Shown one piece after another: positions 8,069 to 16,647 of a stretch of 64,000 bases of DNA. A program made the position numbers and the translations under genes. The DNA comes from CAVXUB01 sp963764805. GTDB taxonomy: Bacteria; Actinomycetota; Acidimicrobiia; Acidimicrobiales; Bog-793. Location of the stretch: positions 372,001-436,000 of the forward strand of contig CAVXUB010000002.1 of assembly GCA_963764805.1 (NCBI GenBank). The letters are read 5' to 3'. The number at the start of each line of letters is the position of its first letter. Within the stretch, counting starts at the first letter, position 1. The notes beneath the pieces were generated by a model. That model had not been told where the DNA came from, did no database searches, and saw only the letters and a program-made list of their open reading frames with translations.

Positions 8069-9748
8069 ATGGCGCCACAGTTCATCTACACCATGCGCAA
8101 CCTGCGACGGTTCTACCCCCCGGACAGGGAGGTGCTGAAGGGGATCAATCTCTCCTTCTATCCAGGCGCCAAGATCGGCGTGATCGGGTCCAACGGCTCG
8201 GGCAAGTCGTCGCTGCTGCGGATAATGGCGGGACTGGACGAGGGCTACAGCGGCGAGGCGCGGCTGACGCCGGGCTTCACGGTCGGGTTCCTGGCCCAGG
8301 AGCCGGCGCTCGATCCTGCCAAGGACGTGCTGGGGAACGTCTCGGAGGGAGTGGCGGAAGCCAAGCAGCTGCTCGACAGGTTCAACCAGGTCTGCGCTGC
8401 GATGGGCGAGCCCGACGCCGATTTCGACAAGCTGCTCGCAGAGCAGGCGACGTTGCAGGACAAGATCGAGGCCGCCGGCGCCTGGGACCTGGACCGGAAC
8501 CTCGACATCGCGATGGACGCCCTCAACCTCCCGCCTGGAGACGCCGAGGTCTCGAAACTCTCGGGCGGAGAGCGGCGGCGGGTCGCCCTTTGCAGGCTCC
8601 TCCTCTCCAAGCCCGACCTGCTCCTCCTCGACGAGCCGACGAACCACCTCGACGCCGAGTCCGTAGCGTGGCTGGAGCGCACCCTGCAGGAGTACGCCGG
8701 AACGGTCGTGGCGGTCACTCACGACCGCTACTTCCTCGACAACGTCGCCGGCTGGATACTCGAGCTCGACCGGGGTGCGGGGATTCCCTGGGAAGGCAAT
8801 TACTCCTCGTGGCTGGAGCAGAAGCAGGCGCGGCTGGCCGGCGAGGAGAAGGCGGACAAGGCTCGGCAGGACGCTCTGCAGCGGGAGCTGGAGTGGATCC
8901 GCATGTCGCCCCGCGCCCGCCAGAGCAAGGGCAAGGCGAGGATCACGGCCTTCAACGAGCTGGTGGCCGAGGCGGAGGCGGCCGAGCGGCGACCGGACAG
9001 GCTGGAGATCGCCATCCCGCCCGGGCCGCGCCTCGGAGACCGGGTCGTCGAGGCTGAGTCTCTCGTGAAGGGATACGGCGACCGCCTGCTGATCGACGAC
9101 CTGTCGTTCCTCCTGCCCCCGGGTGGCATCGTCGGAGTGATCGGGCCGAACGGTGCGGGCAAGACCACGCTGTTTCGGATGATCGTCGGCACCGACAAGC
9201 CGGACAGCGGGTCGCTCGAGATCGGCTCGACCGTGGTGCTCGCCTATGTCGATCAGTCACGAGAGGACCTCGATCCGCAGGCGACGGCGTACGACGAGAT
9301 CACCGCCGGCCACGAGAGGATCGTCGTCGGCAACCGTGAGCTGCACGCCCGCGCCTACGTGGCGAGCTTCGGCTTCAAGGGAAGCGATCAGCAGAAGCTC
9401 GTGGGTCAGCTGTCCGGGGGAGAGCGCAACCGCGTGCAGCTCGCCAAGGTTCTCCGCAGCGGCGGCAACGTGCTGCTGCTCGACGAGCCGACGAACGATC
9501 TCGACGTCGACACGTTGCGTGCCCTCGAGGACGCGCTGCTGGGCTTCCCCGGGTGCGCCGTCGTCATCAGCCACGACCGCTGGTTCCTCGACCGGATCGC
9601 CACGCACGTGCTGGCCTTCGAAGGCGACTCGCAGGTGCGTTGGTGGGAGGGGAACTACAGCGACTACGAGGCCGACCGCAAGCGTCGCCTCGGAGTCGAG
9701 GCGGATCAGCCGCACCGCCTGAAGTACAAGCCTCTCGTCAGGGGCTAG
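8069..9748 (+). CDS. ettA: Energy-dependent translational throttle protein EttA (ABC-F ATPase)
   Basis: The 559-residue length matches EttA (about 555). Two ABC domains are complete. The first has Walker A GSNGSGKSS, signature LSGGERRRVAL and Walker B LLLLDEPTNHLD; the second has GPNGAGKTT, LSGGERNRVQL and LLLDEPTNDLD. An arm insertion and the basic P-site tRNA interaction linker (SPRARQSKGKARI) lie between them, and no membrane segment is present. EttA binds the ribosomal E site and gates the first elongation steps according to ATP/ADP ratio. The start is ATG at MAPQFIYTMRNLRRFYPP, matching the family N-terminus; an upstream in-frame extension of 18 codons is not conserved-looking. Confidence 0.93.
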   Translation: MAPQFIYTMRNLRRFYPPDREVLKGINLSFYPGAKIGVIGSNGSGKSSLLRIMAGLDEGYSGEARLTPGFTVGFLAQEPALDPAKDVLGNVSEGVAEAKQLLDRFNQVCAAMGEPDADFDKLLAEQATLQDKIEAAGAWDLDRNLDIAMDALNLPPGDAEVSKLSGGERRRVALCRLLLSKPDLLLLDEPTNHLDAESVAWLERTLQEYAGTVVAVTHDRYFLDNVAGWILELDRGAGIPWEGNYSSWLEQKQARLAGEEKADKARQDALQRELEWIRMSPRARQSKGKARITAFNELVAEAEAAERRPDRLEIAIPPGPRLGDRVVEAESLVKGYGDRLLIDDLSFLLPPGGIVGVIGPNGAGKTTLFRMIVGTDKPDSGSLEIGSTVVLAYVDQSREDLDPQATAYDEITAGHERIVVGNRELHARAYVASFGFKGSDQQKLVGQLSGGERNRVQLAKVLRSGGNVLLLDEPTNDLDVDTLRALEDALLGFPGCAVVISHDRWFLDRIATHVLAFEGDSQVRWWEGNYSDYEADRKRRLGVEADQPHRLKYKPLVRG

Positions 9749-9854
9749 CGCCGGATAGGCGCTGAGGCCGGCCGCCGTCGGCGCCTTCCGCCGCCGGCGC
9801 CTCCCGCCGGGAGCGGGCCGCCAGCGCCAGCCCCTGATCAGCTCCACGGAGTGC

Positions 9855-9882
9855 TCAAGGTGTTCCCATGGAATGCCGATGT
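9855..9882 (+). promoter_or_regulatory. Possible sigma-28-like promoter before the minor-pilin operon (weak)
   Basis: TCAAGGTG, 12 bases, then GCCGATGT. This resembles the two better sites at 18700 and 29938, but the spacer is one base longer and the -10 ends in GT instead of AA/AG. The leader to the ATG at 10039 would be about 150 bases. The rest of the 290-base gap between ettA and the pilus operon is GC-rich, with only weak GGCGCC inverted repeats. Confidence 0.35.
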
Positions 9883-10038
9883 ATTCCAACGTGAGCGGCC
9901 ATCGGTCCAACAGACGCGTCGCGCCCGCCAGGGGGCGAAGGGAAGCGGAATGTTGCGATCGAGCGACAATTACCAGGGCGCGCGACAAATCTCACGGAGC
10001 GCGGTGGTACCGTCACCCGAATTCTCGGGGAGGTATCG

Positions 10039-11709
10039 ATGCGACGTGAGGGGCTGCGCAGTCCGAAGCGCTGCCAAACGGACTGGAGCTTGGCGAATCT
10101 TGCCGCCCGCGCCCGGATGGAGCGGGCTCGCCCGACGCCGCACGCGGGCGACGAGGGCATGACCCTTATCGAGGTGATCGTCGCCCTTCTGCTGCTCGCG
10201 ATCATCATCACGCCGGCGATCACCTTCGTGATCGCCTCTGGCAGCGCCGCCAATCAAGACCGGATTCGCGTCCAAGCCATCAACCTCGCCACGCAAACGC
10301 TCGAGAGCATCCAGAGCAACGCCAACTACGACGGCATCTACAACAACGAGACGACCTTCCAGAAGGTCTCGTACAACGAGAACGGCGGGACGACGACGCA
10401 GACCTTCTACGTGACCGTGTCGTACACGGGCGTAGGCGGTGCAGGTGGCGAGCAGTCGCTCTGCAACAGCAACGGCCAGCCGTCGTCGGGGTTCTTGTGG
10501 CAAGTCACCAGCCAGGTCGACTGGGTCGGCGACGGCGGGCTCCTCGGCAGTGGTCGGTGGACCAATCCGAACAATCTCGTGTCCACGGGCGTGAAGCAGA
10601 CCACGTTGCTTGCTCCGGAACAGGCAGGTGTGCTTCCTCCCTCTGCCACAGGCGAGCTGGCGGTGCCCGTCGACGATGTGAACGGCAATCCTTTCACGGC
10701 CGCCGCCGTCCCTATCGTCGTGCTCGCCACATGGGTCGACGGAGGCACACCACCATCGTCAACCGACCAACTGGAAGAGCAAGGAACGACCACCACGAGC
10801 GGACCGGGTGCCGGCTGCGCCGTCTTCAACAATCTCGATCCCGCTGCGGGTTGGGAATACTCGGCGTACATCGGTACGTACTCAGGCACTTACCCGAACG
10901 GGACGGTCGTGCCATCGACGGCGGTGGTGGCCAGCACAAATCAGCCCGGGATCGTCAACGCAGGACTGACGACAGCGGGGGCACCGGAATCGCCCAGCCA
11001 GCCCCCGCTGCTCACCCTTTCAACGGGCACGATCGTCGTCGCCCCTCCCTTCACAGTGGATACCGGAACGACCGTCACCGGCGCCGGCTCGCCAGCTGCT
11101 CTGTTCAGTACGCAGGTAACGGGCTGCAGCCCGGCTTGCCCTGGCATCGCCCCGGCGGCCGACATCCCGCTCAGCGTGCAACCTGGCGGCGACGCTGGGA
11201 CGACCGGTGTCTTCGACTTCGACACGGGAAGCAGTGGAACGCCGATCAGCAGCTTCACCGTCTACCCTCAGCAATCGGGCTACACGGCGTGGGCAGGCTC
11301 CAGTGCCGACAACAACCCCACCTACTCGGCGGGCAGCTACGGCGTGAGCCCCACTCCGCTCCCGCCGGGCCAGGCGACCATAACGCTACCGGTCTACCCG
11401 GTGATCCTCACCGGGACGGCGCTCACAATGACGGCGACGGACGTCGGGCAGACGGTCAACGGCGCTGCACCCGACGCGATGGTGCTGAACGCGCCTAGTG
11501 GGACGACGTCGAAGACAGGGATGCCACTGGGGGAGTTCCAGCTCTCCCCAGTTGGAGGGGGATCTATCTCGCCCCAGTACATCTGGGTGACGCCGACGAC
11601 CATCTATTACGGAACGAGCGTCCAAGCGACCCCAGCCGGCTTCACCAACCCAGCCACGTGCAGCGTTGGCTGCGGGTCGGCTCCGCTCGGCAAGGGGATA
11701 GCGCTCTGA
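10039..11709 (+). CDS. Large prepilin-type (PilV/PilW-like) minor pilin
   Basis: A 556-residue protein with ATG preceded by GGGGAGG (10027-10033). A long basic leader ends in Gly40; the mature N-terminus M-T-L-I-E (Glu at mature +5, residue 45) and hydrophobic helix VIVALLLLAIIITPA form a type III (class IV) prepilin signal cut by PilD. The large C-terminal part is rich in Thr, Ser, Gly and Pro, with beta-sandwich-like repeats and a few Cys pairs, unlike compact minor pilins, and could be an adhesin-like tip. It is the first gene of a tight operon (TGATG overlap with the next gene). Confidence 0.8.
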   Translation: MRREGLRSPKRCQTDWSLANLAARARMERARPTPHAGDEGMTLIEVIVALLLLAIIITPAITFVIASGSAANQDRIRVQAINLATQTLESIQSNANYDGIYNNETTFQKVSYNENGGTTTQTFYVTVSYTGVGGAGGEQSLCNSNGQPSSGFLWQVTSQVDWVGDGGLLGSGRWTNPNNLVSTGVKQTTLLAPEQAGVLPPSATGELAVPVDDVNGNPFTAAAVPIVVLATWVDGGTPPSSTDQLEEQGTTTTSGPGAGCAVFNNLDPAAGWEYSAYIGTYSGTYPNGTVVPSTAVVASTNQPGIVNAGLTTAGAPESPSQPPLLTLSTGTIVVAPPFTVDTGTTVTGAGSPAALFSTQVTGCSPACPGIAPAADIPLSVQPGGDAGTTGVFDFDTGSSGTPISSFTVYPQQSGYTAWAGSSADNNPTYSAGSYGVSPTPLPPGQATITLPVYPVILTGTALTMTATDVGQTVNGAAPDAMVLNAPSGTTSKTGMPLGEFQLSPVGGGSISPQYIWVTPTTIYYGTSVQATPAGFTNPATCSVGCGSAPLGKGIAL

Positions 11710-12479
11710 TGGGACCGGGATCGTCAAGGGTGCGCCGCTCGCTCCGTTGGTACTGGAGGAGGGCACTGGAGGTAGCCCGAGGGCGCCGTGGCGCAGACGA
11801 CGGGATGACGCTCGTCGAACTGACAGTGACTCTTGCCATTCTCGGCGTTGTCTTCGGCATCACGTTCGGCTTGATCATCGGTATCGAGCAGCAGCAGGTC
11901 AACACGCTCGACACGATCAACGGCTCTCAGCAGGAGCAGATCGCCAGCCAGGAGGTGATCCAGTATCTGAGGGCGGCCGTCACGCCGAGCACCGCCGCCG
12001 TCCTCACCTCGTCAACGCTCACACTGCCGGTGCTGTCTGGAGAGCCCTCGGGAACGAACACCTTCTACCAGGATGCGGTCACGATGACCTACCAGGTGGG
12101 CAAGACGAACGACACAGGGACGCTCAAGGTCACATATCAGAGCCATTCAGGAACGTCCCGGATTCTCGGCACCTACTACGTGCTCGCGCCGACTGGGTCG
12201 ATCTTCACGTACTACGACTACATACCTGGCCAGTCCGGCAGCCTTCAGGCGATGGCATTCCAGGGAGGGTCGATACCATCGTGTGCCTACTGGAAGATCG
12301 CAGCTGTCGGGATCAATGTCAGCTTCTTCGCCAACCCGGAGGACCTGCCGACCCGCGGCTATGCGGCGGACATTGCCACGACTCTGTCGACGACGGTCTT
12401 CCTCCGCAATTCTGATGGCTTCCTCGGCGACACGACTACAACAGCTCCGAGTTCTCCTACCACGACATGTCCGGACTGA
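11709..12479 (+). CDS. Prepilin-type minor pilin (PilW-like)
   Basis: A 256-residue protein whose ATG overlaps the stop of the preceding gene by one base. A 32-residue Arg-rich leader ends DDG, followed by M-T-L-V-E with Glu at mature +5 and the helix LTVTLAILGVVFGITFGLIIG, which is a standard prepilin-peptidase substrate. The remainder is a soluble domain with a C-terminal Thr/Ser tail. Position in the operon and size suggest a PilW/PilJ-type minor pseudopilin that primes fibre assembly. Confidence 0.82.
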   Translation: MGPGSSRVRRSLRWYWRRALEVARGRRGADDGMTLVELTVTLAILGVVFGITFGLIIGIEQQQVNTLDTINGSQQEQIASQEVIQYLRAAVTPSTAAVLTSSTLTLPVLSGEPSGTNTFYQDAVTMTYQVGKTNDTGTLKVTYQSHSGTSRILGTYYVLAPTGSIFTYYDYIPGQSGSLQAMAFQGGSIPSCAYWKIAAVGINVSFFANPEDLPTRGYAADIATTLSTTVFLRNSDGFLGDTTTTAPSSPTTTCPD

Positions 12480-12486
12480 GGTTACG

Positions 12487-15123
12487 ATGATCGACCCGTA
12501 CAGCAAGAAGACCGTGACGGGGGGGGAACGCATACGTCAAGCTCTGCGAGTCCGGTTGGTCGGCGCAGCGCGAGGTGACGAAGGTCAGGCGCTGATAATG
12601 GTGCTGATCGCAATTCTCCTGGTGTCGCTCGTCGTACCAGTCCTCGTGTCGCAGCTCTCGGGTGAGGCCGCATATGCTGGCGAGAACGTCAACTTCGAAG
12701 CTGCGCTGGCGGCTGCTGAGGCGGGGGCGCAGCAGTACAGGAACTTCCTGGATGTCGACTCCAACTACTACAGGTATACCGGCACCGGCTGCCCCGGTGG
12801 CGGCTGCAACGACGACGGCGACCAAGCGCTCGACCCCAACGGCTGGGACTCTGTCGCGGGCTCGAGCCCGCCGGAGGCCTTCCACTACATCCCGAACACC
12901 ACCTATCTCGCGGGGTCTATTGCCTCCCCGGAGGTCCTGCTCACGGTCACCGGCCGTGCGGGGGGCCCTAACCATTACGTGTACCGCACGATCCAGCAGA
13001 CCATGCAGAGCGACGGGCTGCTGAGCAACGCGTACTACTCGTCTTATGAGGTCCTCGACCCGGCTCAGAATACGGCGGCGGTGTATGACCCGAGTACCCT
13101 GAGCACGCCCAACCAGGTGATGAACCCGGGCGCGACGAATGCCGCGGCGGCACCGTGCCAATGTGGCGTTGCCGCTGCCGCTCCCAGCTTTCCATCACTG
13201 TGGTCGGCTCTTTGCGGCTACGAGACCTACCAGCCAAATCTATACATCGATTCCCTCAGTCCCGGCATCTCGAATCCCTATGTTCCGGGCCAGGTCTATT
13301 CCGCCAGCTATCCGTACTACGGCCCGTACCGAGGGAGCGATCCACAAACTGGCGCGGGGTTGACCATCTCTGTTCCGGTCAACACGACCACGAATGAGAC
13401 GGTTACCGATCCGTGCGGGACTATCTTCGAGTTCCTCAGCAGCGAGAACTTCGACGGGCCGGTCTATACGGGCGATCAACTATGGGTCTGTGGCAGCCCG
13501 ACGTTTTCTCAGGGCTTGGTCTCCGCGGTGCCGAAGAACTTCAAGTATCTCTACCCCCAGTGGCCCGCCCAGGGTGGCAACACCACCGGGACGCTGGGCT
13601 GGATCGACGACAACGCCGCGCAATGGGACGGTACGGGCGGGTGTGGAAGCTCGAAGCCGAAGTTCACCCCGACCCCGCTCAACCCGAGCGGTCTCGAGCA
13701 GGGTGGGAACGAGTCGCTCCCGAATACGAACACCCTCCTCCCGAAGCTCGCGGCGACGAGCGGCTGCCTGTACACCGGTCCGACGATGATCGAGTTCGTG
13801 CCCGGCGGGAACACCTTCAAGGTGTGGAGCCCCCTCTCAGGCACGATCGGCGGAGCCGGCTCGACTGCGTGCGGTGGCCCCTTCACGCCTGCCGCGCCAA
13901 CATCCACGGGCCAGATCAGCGCGACAACAGGGCTTGTCATCTTCGACCAGAACGTGCCGAGTGGCACGACGATCCCAGATGCCTCCACTTTCTGGGGTAA
14001 CGGTTTGCCGACCGGCGCGACATGTCTCAACCCCTGGAAGCCATGGGCCCCGCAGACCTCCCAGGTAACCTCCGGAGCATCGACCTACGGTGTCTGCCCC
14101 CAAGCGAGCGAGGGCGATCTCGTAGTCGAGGGAGAGCTGACGGGACAGGTCACGATGGACGCTCAGGACAACGTGATCGTCAGCCGGGACCTGTCCTACG
14201 CGTGCGCCGTCACGACCGACAAGGGCGGTGTCGAGGCTCAGGACGTCGCGGGGTATCAGCTTCCGTCAAAGTGTTACCCGAGTGAGCCGGATGTTCTCGG
14301 AATCGTGGCCGGCGGCGACATCGTCATCAGTCATCCCGATCCCGGGCTGGGCGGGGTCGTGGGCGTGACGGTCACGAAGGGTTCGACCACGCTGACGAGC
14401 TCCAGCGGATTCCCCGCCAACGTCGCCAAGTACGTTGGCAACGGATGGACCGTAGCCGTCACCGGGGCGAGTTACGAAGGGGCCGGTCTGGATGATTCCG
14501 GGATACCGGCTGGAACGACCGTCACTTCCGTATCGGGTACGACCCTCAAGATGAGCAACAAGGCCTCCTGGTCCGGGACTGCGACAGTCGTTTTCACCGA
14601 CGCCCAGTACCAGGACGCGGACACCGAGCCCTACGAGTGGTCACCCAGCTCGACCACCGATCCCTGGTGCCCGGACGATGGCACCGAGTCGTCGCCGAAC
14701 CTGACAAACGTCGAGCCCAACTGCGACATTGCCAATCCCACCATCGACGGGGCGCTGATAGCCCTGACTGGATCACTGGCAGATGAGGACTACGACTCCG
14801 GGATGAACGACTACACGTCGTATTGCGACCCGACCGGTGGCGGTCAATCCACCCAGTGCGGTGTCTACGTGGTCGGCGCGGATATCGGCGAGTACCGGGG
14901 GCCGTTCGGGATCGATGGCTATCAGTACTGCAGCGGCGACTGCGGCTACTACAAGGAGTTCACTTTCGACAAGCGACTGTTCTACCTGTCGCCTCCCAAC
15001 CTGAACCAGATCGCCGACGTTCTCTGGGTACCGATCAGCTTCGCTTCGTGTGGCTCGGTCAACGATGGCCCCTACACCAACTCGTCGGGTTCCCCCAACG
15101 TCTGCCCCGGCGTGTCGTTCTAA
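12487..15123 (+). CDS. PilX-like pilus assembly protein with large extracellular domain
   Basis: An 878-residue protein starting 8 bases after the previous gene, with GAGG overlapping that stop codon. A 37-residue cytoplasmic leader (GDEGQALIMVLIAILLVSL) leads into a single N-terminal helix lacking the +5 Glu, as in PilX-type proteins. The helix is followed by FEAALAAAEAGAQQYRNFLD, typical of PilX_N. The remaining 800 residues are Gly/Ser/Thr/Tyr/Cys-rich, with many paired Cys and acidic calcium-loop-like stretches (DNDDGD-like segments). This is far larger than canonical PilX (about 200 residues) and probably surface exposed. Confidence 0.72.
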   Translation: MIDPYSKKTVTGGERIRQALRVRLVGAARGDEGQALIMVLIAILLVSLVVPVLVSQLSGEAAYAGENVNFEAALAAAEAGAQQYRNFLDVDSNYYRYTGTGCPGGGCNDDGDQALDPNGWDSVAGSSPPEAFHYIPNTTYLAGSIASPEVLLTVTGRAGGPNHYVYRTIQQTMQSDGLLSNAYYSSYEVLDPAQNTAAVYDPSTLSTPNQVMNPGATNAAAAPCQCGVAAAAPSFPSLWSALCGYETYQPNLYIDSLSPGISNPYVPGQVYSASYPYYGPYRGSDPQTGAGLTISVPVNTTTNETVTDPCGTIFEFLSSENFDGPVYTGDQLWVCGSPTFSQGLVSAVPKNFKYLYPQWPAQGGNTTGTLGWIDDNAAQWDGTGGCGSSKPKFTPTPLNPSGLEQGGNESLPNTNTLLPKLAATSGCLYTGPTMIEFVPGGNTFKVWSPLSGTIGGAGSTACGGPFTPAAPTSTGQISATTGLVIFDQNVPSGTTIPDASTFWGNGLPTGATCLNPWKPWAPQTSQVTSGASTYGVCPQASEGDLVVEGELTGQVTMDAQDNVIVSRDLSYACAVTTDKGGVEAQDVAGYQLPSKCYPSEPDVLGIVAGGDIVISHPDPGLGGVVGVTVTKGSTTLTSSSGFPANVAKYVGNGWTVAVTGASYEGAGLDDSGIPAGTTVTSVSGTTLKMSNKASWSGTATVVFTDAQYQDADTEPYEWSPSSTTDPWCPDDGTESSPNLTNVEPNCDIANPTIDGALIALTGSLADEDYDSGMNDYTSYCDPTGGGQSTQCGVYVVGADIGEYRGPFGIDGYQYCSGDCGYYKEFTFDKRLFYLSPPNLNQIADVLWVPISFASCGSVNDGPYTNSSGSPNVCPGVSF

Positions 15124-15134
15124 CTGCCTGGTTG

Positions 15135-15674
15135 ATGGTGCCGGGACCAAGCGCAACGAGGTCGAACAGAGCTTCACGTTTGGCGTCGATGCTCGGGACC
15201 TGCTTGCTGCTGAGCGCCTGTAGCGCCGGCAGCGCGCTCTCCAACGACGTCGTCAACAACGGCCCATTGTCGGCACTGCCCGCCACGGATGTCGCTGTCG
15301 AGACCAACCTGCAAACCGCCCTGCAGCAGGCGCAGGTGTCGGCGCTCGGCGGCCAGACGCCGGCAATGCCCGCAGGGGCGGTGTCCGGGCCTTCGTCGGG
15401 ACCCTCCGTCGTCAGCTACGCCGCACCGGCCGCAGGGATGACAGTGCTAGCCGGGTACAACGACGTCTCGCACGACTGTCTCGGGATCGTCTCGATCGCC
15501 GGCTCCTACTCCGGCCCCCCGGTGCTCGGCAAGTCGAGCAGCGGTACGTACGACTTCACGGCCGCCAACGCGTCGGCCAGCTCCTGTGACTCGACCGTGT
15601 TCGCCTCCGAGCCGGTACCTCCGCCAGGTTGGCCGTCCGATGACCCGTCATCGGGCAGTTGGCCCGTGCCGTAG
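15135..15674 (+). CDS. Lipoprotein with a pilin-like C-terminal domain
   Basis: A 179-residue protein with a lipobox (LLLSAC, Cys29), so it should be lipid-anchored. After the anchor its layout parallels the pilin at 18759. NLQTALQQAQVSALGGQT aligns with DLQVALTGVKIYYTQNGQS. Further on, VLAGYNDVSHDCLGIV aligns with VILSDYAPGQRRCYGIV, and a late Asn...Cys segment (AANASASSCDS) aligns with NTNPGSVGACAAAS. It ends in a Pro-rich tail. It therefore looks like a pilin head domain whose N-terminal helix has been exchanged for a lipid anchor. The start is uncertain: ATG 15135 has a weak binding site and ATG 15189 is an alternative. It follows the PilX-like gene by 11 bases. Confidence 0.65.
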   Translation: MVPGPSATRSNRASRLASMLGTCLLLSACSAGSALSNDVVNNGPLSALPATDVAVETNLQTALQQAQVSALGGQTPAMPAGAVSGPSSGPSVVSYAAPAAGMTVLAGYNDVSHDCLGIVSIAGSYSGPPVLGKSSSGTYDFTAANASASSCDSTVFASEPVPPPGWPSDDPSSGSWPVP

Positions 15675-15721
15675 ATTCTCGGCGATCCGCTGCGCCAGCG
15701 GCCCGGAGACTCGAGGAAGCG

Positions 15722-16498
15722 ATGAGCAAGGTATTCGTCGTCGTGGTGGCGGCCGCCCTCGGCTTGGTGTTCGGGAGTTTCGGGACGGTCGTCGCCTGGA
15801 GAGTTCCCCGCAAGGAATCGATCGTCAAGCCCGGGTCGCATTGTCCTTCCTGCAACACCCTGATCAAGCCCTACGACAACATCCCGATCGTCTCCTGGCT
15901 GGCGTTGGGCGGCAAGTGCCGAGCATGCAAGGCTCGAGTCAGCGTCCGCTACCCGCTCGTCGAGCTCGGGGTGGCCGCACTCTTTGCGGCGGTCGCCTGG
16001 CGGGTGCCCTCCTACTGGGAGATCCCCGCCTATTGCGCGGCGGCGCTCGTGCTCGTGATCCTCACCGACGTCGACATCGAGCTTCACAGGTTGCCAACGC
16101 CGATCGTCTACGGCGGGGTTCTCGTCTGCGGGTCGCTTCTCGTCCTGGCAGCCGCCGGAGTTGGCTATTGGCACGCTTTGCTCACGGCTGCGATCTGCGG
16201 AGTGGCGTTCACCGCCTTCTTCTTCGTGATCCACTTCGCCTCGCCGAAGGGGATGGGCCGAGGCGACGTACGCCTGGCGGGGCTGTGCGGGATGCTGCTC
16301 GGCTTCCTCGGCTGGCGGATCGCGGTCGTCGGGTTCATGGCGGCCGTGATCGCGGCCGGACTGTTCGCCATCGGCTTGCTGGCCGCCGGCAACGCCGGAC
16401 GGAAGACAGCGATCCCGTTCGGCCCGTTCCTGGCGCTCGGGGCAATGTTCGGAGTGCTCGTAGGGCACGTCGTCGCCGGCGCCTGGCTCTCGGGCTGA
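15722..16498 (+). CDS. pilD: Prepilin peptidase / N-methyltransferase PilD (A24 family)
   Basis: A 258-residue membrane aspartyl protease, ATG preceded by GAGG. The N-terminal domain has the zinc tetrad CPSC (41, 44) and CRAC (66, 69). The catalytic Asp residues are in LTDVD (D116) and GMGRGD (D182), in the expected membrane-face positions. About seven hydrophobic segments follow. It cleaves the Gly/Phe or Gly/Met bond of the pilins encoded beside it and methylates the new N-terminus. It is the last gene of the minor-pilin operon. Confidence 0.93.
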   Translation: MSKVFVVVVAAALGLVFGSFGTVVAWRVPRKESIVKPGSHCPSCNTLIKPYDNIPIVSWLALGGKCRACKARVSVRYPLVELGVAALFAAVAWRVPSYWEIPAYCAAALVLVILTDVDIELHRLPTPIVYGGVLVCGSLLVLAAAGVGYWHALLTAAICGVAFTAFFFVIHFASPKGMGRGDVRLAGLCGMLLGFLGWRIAVVGFMAAVIAAGLFAIGLLAAGNAGRKTAIPFGPFLALGAMFGVLVGHVVAGAWLSG

Positions 16499-16647
16499 CG
16501 CCAGTCGCTTTTCCGGACGCCGGATTGAGGTCGCCGGCAGGGCGTCGACCTTTCCTGCGCGATGACCCGAAACTGGAACGTCTTGCACGAACGTCTTGCA
16601 GGAAAGCTCGATCCACTCGAGCAGACTTCGGCCGGCAGGCGCCTCGC

